A stretch of DNA of 38,186 nt from Promethearchaeota archaeon (GCA_016839915.1 JAEOTH010000204.1:1-38186); one strand, 5' to 3'. Counted from the first letter of the stretch, positions 6,923-16,049 are shown. Numbers and translations: made by a program. The notes: generated by a model not told the origin, from the sequence alone.

Positions 6923-7840
6923 ATGAGTAGAGAAGGAAGCAGGAATACTCAATCATCCCGAACGTCTTTTAGAGAGCTTCAGTTCCAAATTGAAGATTTA
7001 CGGCAAAAGAGAGATGAACTAAATAAAAAAACTAAAAATTATATTAATGATCTCCAAGAAATTGAAATAGAAATTGCAAATTCTTTAAAAATTGCTAAAG
7101 AAAAATACAAAAAGAAAAGAGATTATTGGAATAATAAGGTCAAACAATTAAAGGAAAAGAAAGTTGAATATATTACATTATTAGATCATTTTATTGAAGA
7201 CAAGAAAAAATTTCAAAAACCAGAAAAAGATACGAAGAATAAAAAGCAAATTATCTCAATGAAGCAAATAGAACGTAAAATTGATAATTTAGAAAGAAGA
7301 ATTGAGACCGAAAAACTCGATATAGCGGAAGAAAATACTATAATTGATAAAATTAGAGAATTAGCAGCTATGAAACAAGATTATTTATTAGAAGAAAATA
7401 CTAATGAGCTGTTGAAAATTGAGAGAAAAATTGAAATTGTGAAGATCAATCTGAATAAGATCTATGAACAGCTAAACAAATGGTCAGATAAATCTCAAGA
7501 AAATCATGCTAAAATGCTAGAGGAGTTTCAAAATGTTGACAAATTAAAAGAAGATAAGAAAAAGCTTGAAGAAGATTTAATTGAGAATAAGAAAACAGCT
7601 GATCGTTATCATGAGCAATATTTAAAGTTAATGAACCAAAGTAAAAAGAGGTTTAGGGGTAAAAATCCTTACGGACAAGGAAAGATACCAAGTGAAAGAT
7701 TCAAGGAAATGACAAAAAAGAATCAAATGCTAGAAAAAATTAAACAAGAAAAATTAGCAACAGCTTTAGAAAAGCAAAAAGCTGGAAAAAAATTAAATTT
7801 ATTTGAAGCTAGACTAATTCTTGAAAAATCTAAAGAATAG
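6923..7840 (+). CDS. Archaeal long coiled-coil protein (COG1340-like)
   Basis: 305 residues, nearly all charged alpha-helix with heptad spacing from about residue 15 to 235, preceded by a short polar Ser/Arg/Thr-rich lead. The only break is a Gly/Pro-rich stretch (RFRGKNPYGQGKIPSE, about 243-258). The end reads ALEKQKAGKKLNLFEARLILEK, which resembles the conserved short C-terminal helix of the archaeal COG1340 coiled-coil family, for which no function is firmly established. Low complexity makes homology assignment by eye risky, and part of the match may be compositional. It is preceded by TATA-like stretches (about 6838-6852 and 6879-6890) and is followed by SHMT in the same direction with a 140-base gap. 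Confidence 0.75.
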   Translation: MSREGSRNTQSSRTSFRELQFQIEDLRQKRDELNKKTKNYINDLQEIEIEIANSLKIAKEKYKKKRDYWNNKVKQLKEKKVEYITLLDHFIEDKKKFQKPEKDTKNKKQIISMKQIERKIDNLERRIETEKLDIAEENTIIDKIRELAAMKQDYLLEENTNELLKIERKIEIVKINLNKIYEQLNKWSDKSQENHAKMLEEFQNVDKLKEDKKKLEEDLIENKKTADRYHEQYLKLMNQSKKRFRGKNPYGQGKIPSERFKEMTKKNQMLEKIKQEKLATALEKQKAGKKLNLFEARLILEKSKE

Positions 7841-7980
7841 AAAATCGTTCGATAATTTTAAGACTTATTTATTTTTGATTGGAAATTTTTTATCCTAAAA
7901 CTAAGAGATCTAAAAAAGGTTTAAAAAAATTGTAGAGTTATTATTTAAATAAAGCTTAATAATAAATGGATTGATAAAAA

Positions 7981-9309
7981 TTGAATAAAAAAGTTGCTGA
8001 AATCCGAAATCTTTTATTAGAACACCACGAATGGTTCCAAAATTCAATTCCTTTAATTGCATCTGAAAATATTACCAGTCCAGCAGTGGATGAAGCTTGT
8101 GCTTCTGATTTCTCGCATCGATATGCAGAAGGGTGGAGCGGACAGAGAGTCTATGCTGGATGCACCTATATCGATCATGTGGAAGATATTTGCATGGAAC
8201 TTACTAAAAAGTATTTTAATTGTATACATGCTGACGTAAGACCAGTTTCGGGAGTTGTGGCGAATTTAGTGATGTATAATGCATTTACATCTGATAATAA
8301 TGGTAAAATGTGTTGTATGTCTATTGTTAGAGGTGGACATATCTCTCATGGTCCTAGATTTGCAAAAAGTGGGAGAGAAATTTTTGGTACTGCTGGAACG
8401 ACAAGAGGAATAAATGTCGAATATTTAGCATTTGATAATGATGAAATGAATCTTGATATTGATGCTTCTGCAAAAATAATAAGAGACTTTGAACCTGAAT
8501 TAGTCTTATTTGGTGGCTCTGTATTTTTATTCCCTCACCCAGTTAAAGAACTTGGAGAGGTTGCTAAGGAAGTTGGAGCAAATATAGGATATGATGCAGC
8601 ACACGTAGCAGGTTTAATCGGTTCAGGATATTTTCAAGATCCTCTAAGAGAAGGTGCTGATGTTATGACTATGAGCACACATAAGACACTTCCTGGACCA
8701 CAACATGGAGCTTTATTGTCAAATAGAGAAGATTTAGTTGATACTCTGAGATCATGTGCCTTTCCAGCCTTGTTATCTAATCATCATCTTCATAACGTTG
8801 CTGGATTGGCAATTAGTTTAGCAGAGATGTTAGAATTTGGTAAAGACTACCATAAAAATGTCATTGAAAATGCAAAAGCTCTCGGTCAAGCTTTATCTGA
8901 GCAAGGTTTAAAAGTATTGATGGAACACAAAGGGTTTACTGAATCTCATCAGATCGTTGTCGATATTACAGAATTTGAGAAAACACTTGGATTGGGTGGA
9001 GATATCGAGAAATTATTGGAAGAAGCGAATATAATTCTTAATCGTAATCTTTTACCTTATGATCTTGCTCAGGGTAGACATTATCAAAATCCAGGTGGTT
9101 TGAGAATGGGTACTTCAGAAGTCACAAGGCTGGGAATGGGCAGAAGTGAAATGATTGATATTGCAGATTTTTTTAAGAAATTAATAATTGATAAGAAAGA
9201 CCCCAAGAAAGTAAAAAGTGAAGTAGCAGAATTTCGAAAAGATTTCCAACAAATAAAATATTGTTTTCAATCTCAGAATAAAGCTTATGAATATTTGAAG
9301 TTTTATTAA
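7981..9309 (+). CDS. glyA: Serine hydroxymethyltransferase
   Basis: A PLP enzyme of 442 residues that interconverts serine and glycine using a folate or tetrahydropterin one-carbon carrier. The PLP lysine is K235 in MSTHKTLPGPQHG, and the cofactor aspartate is D205 in YDAAHVAG. SENITSPAV near 28-36 and RYAEGWSGQRVYAG near 47-60 are family hallmarks. Length agrees with archaeal SHMT. The start is TTG at 7981; the in-frame ATG at 7966 is followed at once by stops, so TTG is the best choice. A TATA-like stretch near 7941-7950 would give a short leader. A T-rich stretch follows the stop. Confidence 0.95.
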   Translation: MNKKVAEIRNLLLEHHEWFQNSIPLIASENITSPAVDEACASDFSHRYAEGWSGQRVYAGCTYIDHVEDICMELTKKYFNCIHADVRPVSGVVANLVMYNAFTSDNNGKMCCMSIVRGGHISHGPRFAKSGREIFGTAGTTRGINVEYLAFDNDEMNLDIDASAKIIRDFEPELVLFGGSVFLFPHPVKELGEVAKEVGANIGYDAAHVAGLIGSGYFQDPLREGADVMTMSTHKTLPGPQHGALLSNREDLVDTLRSCAFPALLSNHHLHNVAGLAISLAEMLEFGKDYHKNVIENAKALGQALSEQGLKVLMEHKGFTESHQIVVDITEFEKTLGLGGDIEKLLEEANIILNRNLLPYDLAQGRHYQNPGGLRMGTSEVTRLGMGRSEMIDIADFFKKLIIDKKDPKKVKSEVAEFRKDFQQIKYCFQSQNKAYEYLKFY

Positions 9310-9315
9310 CAATAA

Positions 9316-9334
9316 TTTTTCTTTCTTTTTCTTT
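9316..9334 (+). terminator. T-rich terminator after glyA
   Basis: A stretch of almost only T with two C residues begins 7 bases after the glyA stop and precedes the rpoD promoter. Consistent with archaeal oligo-T termination. Confidence 0.4.
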
Positions 9335-9364
9335 AGAATAATAAAACTTATCTAAAATGATAGC

Positions 9365-9375
9365 TTTTATAATTT
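9365..9375 (+). promoter_or_regulatory. Probable TATA box of the rpoD-L18e-L13-S9 operon
   Basis: TTTTATAATTT lies about 45 bases before the rpoD ATG, predicting transcription from about 9395. It is the only clear box between the glyA terminator and rpoD. Inferred from position. Confidence 0.4.
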
Positions 9376-9414
9376 AATCGAATTTTATAGTGAAGTTTAA
9401 CATTTTGTATCATT

Positions 9415-10248
9415 ATGAGTCTTGAAATTCTTGAAAGAACAGACCACAACTTAAAATTTGTCGTATCTGGAATCTCTATTGAGATGGTAAATGCTATTCG
9501 TAGAGTTATTATCTCTGAGATTCCTGTTATGGCCGTGGATGAAGTAATCATTCTTAAAAATGATTCACCTCTGTATGACGAGATTATTGCTCACAGGCTT
9601 TCAATGATCCCTTTAACTACTGATTTAGAAGTATATAAACTGCCGCGGGAGTGCTCTTGTGGAGGATACGGGTGTCCACTTTGCCAGGTATCATTAACTT
9701 GTGAAGTTACCAATACAACAAATACCCCAATAGAAATTTATTCCAGAGATTTGAATTCAAATGACCCTAAAATAATCCCTGTTGATCCAAATATTCCAAT
9801 TGTAAAAATTGATAAAAATAATAAGGTAATAATCGAAGCGTATGCTATATTGGGATTAGCCAAAGATCATGTCAAGTGGCAAGCAGTTTCAAACATTTTT
9901 TATAGATTTTATCCCCAAATTAATTTTGATGATTCCAAATGTGAAAAATGCTCCGATAAATGTATTGTTTCAAGAATGTGTCCTGAAGGATTATATGACT
10001 TTACTAATAAGAAATCACCCATATTAGTAGAAGATTATTGGAAAACTTGCACTCTATGTAATTCTTGTAGAAATGAATGTCCTGAAGAAGCAATAAAAGT
10101 AGGATGGAAAGAAAATTCTTACATCTTTTCAATTGAGAGTGATGGAGTGCTTCCTTTTAAAGCAATTATGAAGAAAACATTTGAGATTTTCTTAGAGAAA
10201 ATAGATGAATTTGTAGAAAAGCTTGGAGAAGTAGAGATAGAATCGTAA
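9415..10248 (+). CDS. rpoD: DNA-directed RNA polymerase subunit D with ferredoxin-like insert
   Basis: 277 residues. The N-terminus (NAIRRVIISEIPVMAVDEV and HRLSMIPL) is the alpha/Rpb3-type assembly domain, which pairs with subunit L to nucleate the polymerase. A cysteine loop CSCGGYGCPLC (80-90) is a likely zinc site. The inserted domain (about 171-230) carries eight cysteines in two groups, C176/C179/C183/C189 and C212/C215/C218/C222, each followed or flanked by proline as in ferredoxins, so two Fe-S clusters look possible; in some archaea only one or none remains. It heads the classic archaeal cluster rpoD-rpl18e-rpl13-rps9. Unlike many archaea, rpoN and rpoK do not follow here. Confidence 0.95.
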   Translation: MSLEILERTDHNLKFVVSGISIEMVNAIRRVIISEIPVMAVDEVIILKNDSPLYDEIIAHRLSMIPLTTDLEVYKLPRECSCGGYGCPLCQVSLTCEVTNTTNTPIEIYSRDLNSNDPKIIPVDPNIPIVKIDKNNKVIIEAYAILGLAKDHVKWQAVSNIFYRFYPQINFDDSKCEKCSDKCIVSRMCPEGLYDFTNKKSPILVEDYWKTCTLCNSCRNECPEEAIKVGWKENSYIFSIESDGVLPFKAIMKKTFEIFLEKIDEFVEKLGEVEIES

Positions 10249-10314
10249 ATTATCAAAAAATTATTAAAATATTAAAAATTAAAAATATCAAAATTAATTA
10301 GAGCGTCGTTACAC

Positions 10315-10671
10315 ATGTCTCATAAAATTTCCGGACCTTCGAATTATTACATTAGAAAACTGATAAGAGATTTATGGAAAACAAAGATTAAAATATGGAA
10401 AATAATCTCGAAAAAATTGAGTGGTCCTAGGAGGAATAGAGTTAAAACAAATCTATATCACATTAATAAGAAGACAAAAAAAGGTGATGTAATCATTGTT
10501 CCAGGTAAAATTTTAGGGATGGGAGATTTGGATCATACTCTAACAATAGCGTGCTTAGAATCTTCAAAATCAGCTAAAAAGAAAATTGAATCATCTGGGA
10601 GCAAACTAATCTCTATTGAAGAATTATTAGAGCTAAACCCCAGAGGAAGTGGAGTAAAAATTTTTTATTAA
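10315..10671 (+). CDS. rpl18e: Large ribosomal subunit protein L18e
   Basis: 118 residues, basic, matching archaeal L18e (eukaryotic eL18, related to bacterial uL15). The central VIIVPGKILGMGDLDHTLTIACLESSKSAKKKI stretch (read here in part) is the conserved core, and the chain ends in SGVKIFY-type residues near a glycine. It binds 23S rRNA in the large subunit. It sits in its standard place between rpoD and L13; the next gene starts 13 bases after its stop with a GGTGA ribosome-binding site, so the operon is continuous. Confidence 0.93.
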   Translation: MSHKISGPSNYYIRKLIRDLWKTKIKIWKIISKKLSGPRRNRVKTNLYHINKKTKKGDVIIVPGKILGMGDLDHTLTIACLESSKSAKKKIESSGSKLISIEELLELNPRGSGVKIFY

Positions 10672-10684
10672 AGGTGAAACATCC

Positions 10685-11158
10685 ATGGTAATAGAATATC
10701 AATTATATGATGCAACAAACAAGATTTTAGGAAGATTCTGCAGTCATATTGCTAAAAAAGCTCTCTTAGGAGAACACATTGTAATTATCAATGCGAAGGA
10801 TGCAATTATTAGTGGAAAAAAAAGGGATATCCATGAAAAATATTTAGCAAGATTAAATATCTCAACAGCAACTAATCCACGTAGGGGTCCATTTCATGAG
10901 AGAAGACCAGATACTTTTATGAGAAGAGTTATTAAACAAATGTTGCCAAGAAAAAAGCTAAGAGGTAAAGAAGCTATTAAAAGAGTCCATATTTATATTT
11001 CAGATATTCCAAATCGTTTTAAAAATAAATATCAGAAATTAGAACCAAATGAAATTGCTGATGTAGACAAAAAACGGCTTTCATATTACAATAGATTTAT
11101 AACGTTAGAAAATTTATGTTTGAGAATAGGTTGGAAAAAAAATGAAATTGAGGCCTAA
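10685..11158 (+). CDS. rpl13: Large ribosomal subunit protein L13
   Basis: 157 residues, archaeal/eukaryotic-type L13 (uL13). Features seen: DATNKILGRFCSHIAKKALLGE at the start, VIINAKDAIISGKK, then the RRGPFHERRPDTFMRRVIKQMLPRKK region (partly quoted), which is the conserved rRNA-binding segment. The start ATG at 10685 has a clear Shine-Dalgarno-like GGTGA at 10673-10677 with 7-base spacing, one of the better ones in this window. S9 begins 3 bases after its stop, so the two are tightly coupled, as in nearly all archaea. Confidence 0.95.
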   Translation: MVIEYQLYDATNKILGRFCSHIAKKALLGEHIVIINAKDAIISGKKRDIHEKYLARLNISTATNPRRGPFHERRPDTFMRRVIKQMLPRKKLRGKEAIKRVHIYISDIPNRFKNKYQKLEPNEIADVDKKRLSYYNRFITLENLCLRIGWKKNEIEA

Positions 11159-11161
11159 TAA

Positions 11162-11572
11162 ATGTCAATGAAGGTAATTCAAGCATCTGGAAAAAGAAAG
11201 ACAGCAATTGCTAGAGCTGTTTTAAGACATCCATCCAAAGGGCAAATAAAAATTAATAATGTACCTTTACAATTATACGAACCTGAAATAGCTCGATTAA
11301 GGATTCAGGAAGTATTAGAAATTGTAAGTCATCCAAAACTTGAAAAATGCGACATTAATATTAAGGTTAAAGGTGGTGGTCAGATGGGACAATGTGACGC
11401 AATTAGAATGGCAATAGCTAAATCTATCAATAAATTCATAGGAACAAAAACGATTGAAAGAACATTTAGGGAATATGATGACTCTTTATTAAGCGGAGAC
11501 TCGAGACGGACAGAACCAAAAAAATTTGGTGGAAAAAAAGCGCGTTCTAGAAGACAAAAAAGTTTTAGATAA
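11162..11572 (+). CDS. rps9: Small ribosomal subunit protein S9
   Basis: 136 residues, archaeal-type S9 (uS9). It begins with QASGKRKTAIARAVLR, has the GGGQMGQCDAIRMAIAKS loop, and ends in the very basic KKARSRRQKSFR tail that reaches the P-site tRNA in the ribosome. Length and both ends are intact. It is the last gene of the rpoD operon here: EPSP synthase lies only 5 bases beyond on the other strand, so the rpoN-rpoK-rps2 continuation seen in many archaea is missing at this locus. Confidence 0.95.
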   Translation: MSMKVIQASGKRKTAIARAVLRHPSKGQIKINNVPLQLYEPEIARLRIQEVLEIVSHPKLEKCDINIKVKGGGQMGQCDAIRMAIAKSINKFIGTKTIERTFREYDDSLLSGDSRRTEPKKFGGKKARSRRQKSFR

Positions 11573-11577
11573 ATTTT

Positions 11578-12900
11578 CTAACTATAAACTACTTCTATAT
11601 TAACTCCTAATTCTTTTAAATCTTCAAAAAATGAGGGATATGAATCTTTCACAATTTCACTTTTTTGAATGTGTGAACTAGAATCTGCATTTAGAGCAGC
11701 AATAGTACATGCCATAGCAATTCTATGATCGTTATTATGATTTATCGTACTTCCTTTAAGCATATTGCATCGAAAGATTGTTAATTTATCATTTTCTTCA
11801 ATAACTCTAACTCCCATTTTATTTAATTCTCGAGTCATGGTAGATATTCTATCTGTCTCTTTTAAACGCAGATTAGACGCATTATAAAGTATTGTTTTTC
11901 CCTCCGCAAAAGCACCAATAACAGATAATATGGGAAATAAATCGGGAATGTCTGTACAATCGACTTCAATCCCTTTTAAAGGATATTTTTCAAGATCTCC
12001 ATTTATGATTATTCGTTTTTTTAGATTTTCAACTTTAATGTTTGCACCCATTCTCTGTAGAATCTCAATGATTTTTTTGTCTCCTTGTTTATTTTTTTCC
12101 GTAAGATTATTTATAATAACAGATGATGGTTTTTTTGATATAACTGCTGCAGCAATAATATTTGCAGCAGAAGAGATATCTCCTGGAATTTCATAAGACT
12201 GGGACCGATAATTTTGCTCATTTGTTATATAAAACTTTCCAGTCTCAAAATTTGCTTGAATATTAATTCCAAACTCTTCCAAAACATCTAAAGTTATTTC
12301 TATAAATGGTTTAGAGACTAATGGTAGGCTAGATTCAATTTCGATAAAATCACTGTTTTTACATTTTAATAGGGGGCATAATATTAGTAAAGCAGTTATA
12401 AACTGCGAACTTAGATCTCCTTGGATTTTAATTTTATTACAATCTTCATTACTCCGTTTGATTTTAAGTTTTTTACTAGATAATTTGAACTCTGCTCCCA
12501 GTTGTTGTAGTGAATTGAGAAGAGGAAGGATTGGTCTTTGAAGTCTTAAAAATTCCCCTTTTAAGCTGAGACCTCCTTCAATAATTAAACTTAAAGCACT
12601 GAAAATTCTTATTGTAGTTCCAGAATTTCCACAATCAAAAGCCTTTTTGAGAGGTCTGTAGGACCCTTTATCACGCTTCACAATATAGGTATTTTCAGTC
12701 TTTTTTAGAATTTTGACTCCTAATAATTTCAAAATATCAATAGTGAAAGCTAAATCTCCTTTCAATAAAGGATTTTTAATGATTGAAATACCATCAGCTA
12801 AACTTGCAGCAATGAAAGCTCTGTGTGAATAACTTTTAGATCCTGGTGCTGTGATCTCGCCTTTCAAGCAGTTCAGGATTGGATAAATTTTAAGATTCAT
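11578..12900 (-). CDS. aroA: 3-phosphoshikimate 1-carboxyvinyltransferase (EPSP synthase)
   Basis: 440 residues, full length. It joins shikimate-3-phosphate and PEP to make EPSP, the sixth shikimate-pathway step. Signatures seen: APGSKSYSHRAFIAASLADG at 19-38 (substrate-binding KS and R), DCGNSGTTIRIFSAL near 89-103 (the N-x-G-T-x-x-R motif), and LRLKETDRI near 344-352 (the R-x-K-E-S/T-D-R motif). The aspartate in DCTDIPDLFP corresponds to the catalytic one. It is transcribed divergently from chorismate synthase, the next enzyme, with 80 bases between them holding a palindromic TATA-like box. Other pathway genes are not in the window. Confidence 0.95.
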   Translation of the reverse strand: MNLKIYPILNCLKGEITAPGSKSYSHRAFIAASLADGISIIKNPLLKGDLAFTIDILKLLGVKILKKTENTYIVKRDKGSYRPLKKAFDCGNSGTTIRIFSALSLIIEGGLSLKGEFLRLQRPILPLLNSLQQLGAEFKLSSKKLKIKRSNEDCNKIKIQGDLSSQFITALLILCPLLKCKNSDFIEIESSLPLVSKPFIEITLDVLEEFGINIQANFETGKFYITNEQNYRSQSYEIPGDISSAANIIAAAVISKKPSSVIINNLTEKNKQGDKKIIEILQRMGANIKVENLKKRIIINGDLEKYPLKGIEVDCTDIPDLFPILSVIGAFAEGKTILYNASNLRLKETDRISTMTRELNKMGVRVIEENDKLTIFRCNMLKGSTINHNNDHRIAMACTIAALNADSSSHIQKSEIVKDSYPSFFEDLKELGVNIEVVYS

Positions 12901-12935
12901 TATGTTATAAATAGAAAGTTATAGATATAATATTA

Positions 12936-12945
12936 ATTATATAAT
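12936..12945. promoter_or_regulatory. Palindromic TATA-like box between aroA and aroC
   Basis: ATTATATAAT is a perfect 10-bp palindrome near the middle of the 80-base divergent gap. It lies about 26 bases from a suitable transcription start in each direction (near 12914 for aroA, near 12966 for aroC), so one box could serve both genes. A second 6-bp inverted repeat, ATTAAT-GTAT-ATTAAT, lies just before aroC. Roles are inferred. Confidence 0.35.
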
Positions 12946-12980
12946 CATCAAGGATTAATGTATATTAATTCTAAATAGAT

Positions 12981-14096
12981 GTGGAAATTTTGGATAATTC
13001 TTTTGGTACTATCTTCAAAATAACTTCATTTGGAGAGAGTCATGGAGATTTAATAGGAATTATATTAGATGGTGTACCCGCAGGATTAGAATTTGATTTA
13101 GAATTTATCCAAAGCGAAATTGATAGACGAAAACCTAATCAATCCCATTTAACAACTCCCCGTTTTGAAGAAGATAAAGTTAAAGTGCTGTCAGGTCTTT
13201 TTAAAAATAGGACAACAGGAGCACCTATCTGTTTAATTATTGAAAACCAGGATATCGAGTTATCAATATATGAAAAATATAGAAATTTCTTACGACCTTC
13301 CCATGTTGATTATTCTGCATTGAAAAAATATGCTGGATTCTCCGATTTTCGAGGATCAGGACGCTTTTCTGGGAGAATTACTGCGGGATTTGTAATAGCA
13401 GGCGCCGTTGCGAAACAAATTTTAAAAAGATATAATATTCGGGTTTTTGCTTATACAAAAAGTATTGGAAATATTGTCGATGAGACAAGATATTCTTCAG
13501 ATGAGATTAAAAAATTATATGACCTAAGACATAACTCTCTTGTTGGAGCCATTGACCATGCGAAATCGAAATCAATGGAGTTTCTAATTGAAACAGTTAA
13601 AAATCAGAAGGATTCTATTGGTGGAACAATAAAATGCATAGTTGATAACTTTCCAGCAGGAAAAGGAGGACCTATCTTCAATCGTATTGATTCAAATATT
13701 AGTAAAGCCATTTTTGCAATTCCTTCAATTAAAGCTATAGAGTTTGGTGCGGGCTTTAAATCAGCTAAGATGAGAGGTTCTGAGCATAATGATCCATGGA
13801 TTTTAAAGAATGGAAAAGTGCAAACAACTAAAAACGATGCCGGTGGAATTATTGGTGGGATCTCTACTGGAATGCCAATTGAGTTTACAGTTGCTGTTAA
13901 ACCAACTGCTTCAATAGGTATTCCTCAGAAAACTGTCAATATTAAAACAATGGAAAATGTAGAATTTGAATTCTCTGGTCGACACGACCCATGTATAGTT
14001 CCTAGAGTAATTCCAGTGATAGAAGCTATGACAGCAATTGTTTTACTTGATTGTTTATTGATTGAAGGACACATTCCAAGAGTTTTTAATTCTTAA
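12981..14096 (+). CDS. aroC: Chorismate synthase
   Basis: 371 residues, full length. It converts EPSP to chorismate using reduced FMN, the last common step to aromatic amino acids. Signatures: FGESHGD near 17-23, SHLTTPRFEEDKVKVLSG near 55-72, the block around RPSHVDYSALKKYAG and GSGRFSGRITAG, and the C-terminal GRHDPCIVPRVIPVIEAM (FMN/substrate site). The start is GTG at 12981; the ATG two bases earlier is in another frame, and the encoded N-terminus already fits the family. It pairs with divergent aroA. Confidence 0.95.
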   Translation: MEILDNSFGTIFKITSFGESHGDLIGIILDGVPAGLEFDLEFIQSEIDRRKPNQSHLTTPRFEEDKVKVLSGLFKNRTTGAPICLIIENQDIELSIYEKYRNFLRPSHVDYSALKKYAGFSDFRGSGRFSGRITAGFVIAGAVAKQILKRYNIRVFAYTKSIGNIVDETRYSSDEIKKLYDLRHNSLVGAIDHAKSKSMEFLIETVKNQKDSIGGTIKCIVDNFPAGKGGPIFNRIDSNISKAIFAIPSIKAIEFGAGFKSAKMRGSEHNDPWILKNGKVQTTKNDAGGIIGGISTGMPIEFTVAVKPTASIGIPQKTVNIKTMENVEFEFSGRHDPCIVPRVIPVIEAMTAIVLLDCLLIEGHIPRVFNS

Positions 14097-14181
14097 AATT
14101 TGAGCTAAAAGCAAGATACGAATTTATATTAAAAAAAGAAAGGATTAATAATAATTAAAACATAATAAAATGTGAAATATC

Positions 14182-14427
14182 GTGCCCGAATCTGAAAAAC
14201 AAAAAATTTTAGATGATATTTCAAATCTAATCGACAGATGGTCATTTGAGCAATGCGCTTATTGCAAAGATGGAATATTGATTTCAATTGAGGGTATGCT
14301 TGATTTCAAGTGTAGTAAATGTGGAAAAACAATGAATCCCCTCTTATACTTAGGTGAGATAGCCAAAATTGTTTATAGTTACAGAGAAAAGTTTAGAAAT
14401 CCTAATGAACAAAGCAAGATCGAATAA
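14182..14427 (+). CDS. Small zinc-ribbon protein of unknown function (81 aa)
   Basis: 81 residues with one probable zinc ribbon: CAYC near 28-31 and CSKC near 51-54, on either side of a short beta hairpin (DGILISIEGMLDF). Helices flank it on both sides. The start is GTG at 14182. I do not recognise a family; such stand-alone ribbons often act in transcription, RNA or protein contacts, but nothing here decides it. It follows chorismate synthase by 85 bases with A/T-rich DNA between, so it may have its own promoter. Confidence 0.65.
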   Translation: MPESEKQKILDDISNLIDRWSFEQCAYCKDGILISIEGMLDFKCSKCGKTMNPLLYLGEIAKIVYSYREKFRNPNEQSKIE

Positions 14428-14515
14428 TTAGCTACTTATTTAAGAACTAATTGATTAAAATAAATATTTAATATTTTCAAACTCAATCTATAAGTTCCTT
14501 TTCTAGGTTATTATT

Positions 14516-15940
14516 ATGAATTTACCAATTAAAGCTATTTTAATAGGAGCTGGAAGGAGAGGAGTTCAAGTTTATGGAAGATATGCTCTCAAAAATAAAA
14601 AGAAAATTAAATTTATTGCAGTAGCAGACCCTATAAAGACAAGACGTCAAAAATTTGCTAAATTACACGGGATAGCTCCAAACAGATGTTATAAAAGCTG
14701 GGAAGCCATACTTAAAGGGGACAAATTGGCAGATATAGCTTTTATTTGTACACAAGATCAATTGCATACAGAACCTTGCTTGTTAGCGCTAGAAAAAGGT
14801 TATCACGTACTCTTAGAGAAACCCATGGCTCATACATTAGAAGATTGTATTAAGATTGTGAAAAAAGTAGAAAAAACAGGAATGATGTTAGGTGTGAGCC
14901 ATGTTTTAAGATACACCGACTTTTTCTCAACGATTTTTAGAATAATTCAAAAAGGTGTCTTAGGAGATATCGTAAATATTACTCATAGAGAAAATGTTAT
15001 GTGGTATCATTATGCTCATAGCTATATCAGGGGCCCTTGGGCTAATTTAGAAAAATCTTCTCCAATGATTTTAGCAAAATGTTGTCATGATTTTGATTTA
15101 CTTTTTTATATGGTTGGCTCATATCCAAAGAAAATAAGTTCTTTTGGAAACCTATTACACTTTAAACCAGAAAATGCGCCAAAAGGAGCCCCACACTATT
15201 GTTTAGATGGTTGTCTTGCTAAGGATAATTGTTTATATTACGCTCCAAGAATATATATTGATATTAAGCCACAAATTCAATTAATGGAAAAAAGTGAAAA
15301 TAAACTTTTGAAAATGTTAGCAAAATTAAGAAAGAATCATGTAAACTTTTTGACATATATCTCTAAACTAATACCCCAATTTAAGGTATTAAGGTATTAT
15401 AAAGGGTTTCCTGTATCTTACTTATATACAGATCAAAAAGAAGATTATTCAGATGGAGCAAAAGCTAAGATTTTAAAAACTAGTCCTTATGGGAGGTGTG
15501 TATATCACTGTGATAATAATGTGGTTGACCATCAAGTAGTTAATATAGAATTTAAAAATGGAGTTACAGCAAATTTGACAATGCATGGTTTCAGTGAACG
15601 TGAAGGTCGTACTTTGAGAATCGATGGAACAAAAGCAACGTTGATAGGTGAATTTCATATAAGTGGTGAGAAAATTGTTTTGTATGATCATTTTTCTGGA
15701 AAAGAAAAACTTGTTTTTAAAAAAAAATTAACACGTGAATCTGGGGAACATGGTGTGGGAGATTTTGAACTAGTCGATGCTTTTATTGAATCACTCATTT
15801 ATAAAGAAAAAGCTCAACCGTTAACAAATGCACGGGAGACAGTCGAGAGTCACTTAATGGCATTTGCGGCAAATGAATCACGTTTAAAAGGAATTGTGAT
15901 TGACATGGATGAATTTCGTAAAAGAGTGGAACAATTCTGA
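14516..15940 (+). CDS. Gfo/Idh/MocA family NAD(P)-dependent oxidoreductase
   Basis: 474 residues. The N-terminal Rossmann domain has the dinucleotide motif IGAGRRG (10-16) and the family EKP at 101-103. The second, substrate-binding domain has KCCHDFDL at 188-195, corresponding to the usual GGHxxD with the catalytic histidine. At over 470 residues it is longer than the common 330-400; the extra stretch (about 205-330) has three cysteines (C229, C233, C239) and a later GRCVYHCDNNVVDHQ block, a pattern seen in a subgroup of the family. Substrates in the family are mostly sugars, sugar acids and inositols; this one cannot be named. Transcribed alone. Confidence 0.88.
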   Translation: MNLPIKAILIGAGRRGVQVYGRYALKNKKKIKFIAVADPIKTRRQKFAKLHGIAPNRCYKSWEAILKGDKLADIAFICTQDQLHTEPCLLALEKGYHVLLEKPMAHTLEDCIKIVKKVEKTGMMLGVSHVLRYTDFFSTIFRIIQKGVLGDIVNITHRENVMWYHYAHSYIRGPWANLEKSSPMILAKCCHDFDLLFYMVGSYPKKISSFGNLLHFKPENAPKGAPHYCLDGCLAKDNCLYYAPRIYIDIKPQIQLMEKSENKLLKMLAKLRKNHVNFLTYISKLIPQFKVLRYYKGFPVSYLYTDQKEDYSDGAKAKILKTSPYGRCVYHCDNNVVDHQVVNIEFKNGVTANLTMHGFSEREGRTLRIDGTKATLIGEFHISGEKIVLYDHFSGKEKLVFKKKLTRESGEHGVGDFELVDAFIESLIYKEKAQPLTNARETVESHLMAFAANESRLKGIVIDMDEFRKRVEQF

Positions 15941-16049
15941 ATAATTTCTCAAAACTGAACTTATATTATTATGTTGAAATTATAGTTAATTTATTATAAT
16001 TAACACTATAAGATATTATATATTTGAATTCAAATTTTAGATAATTAAA

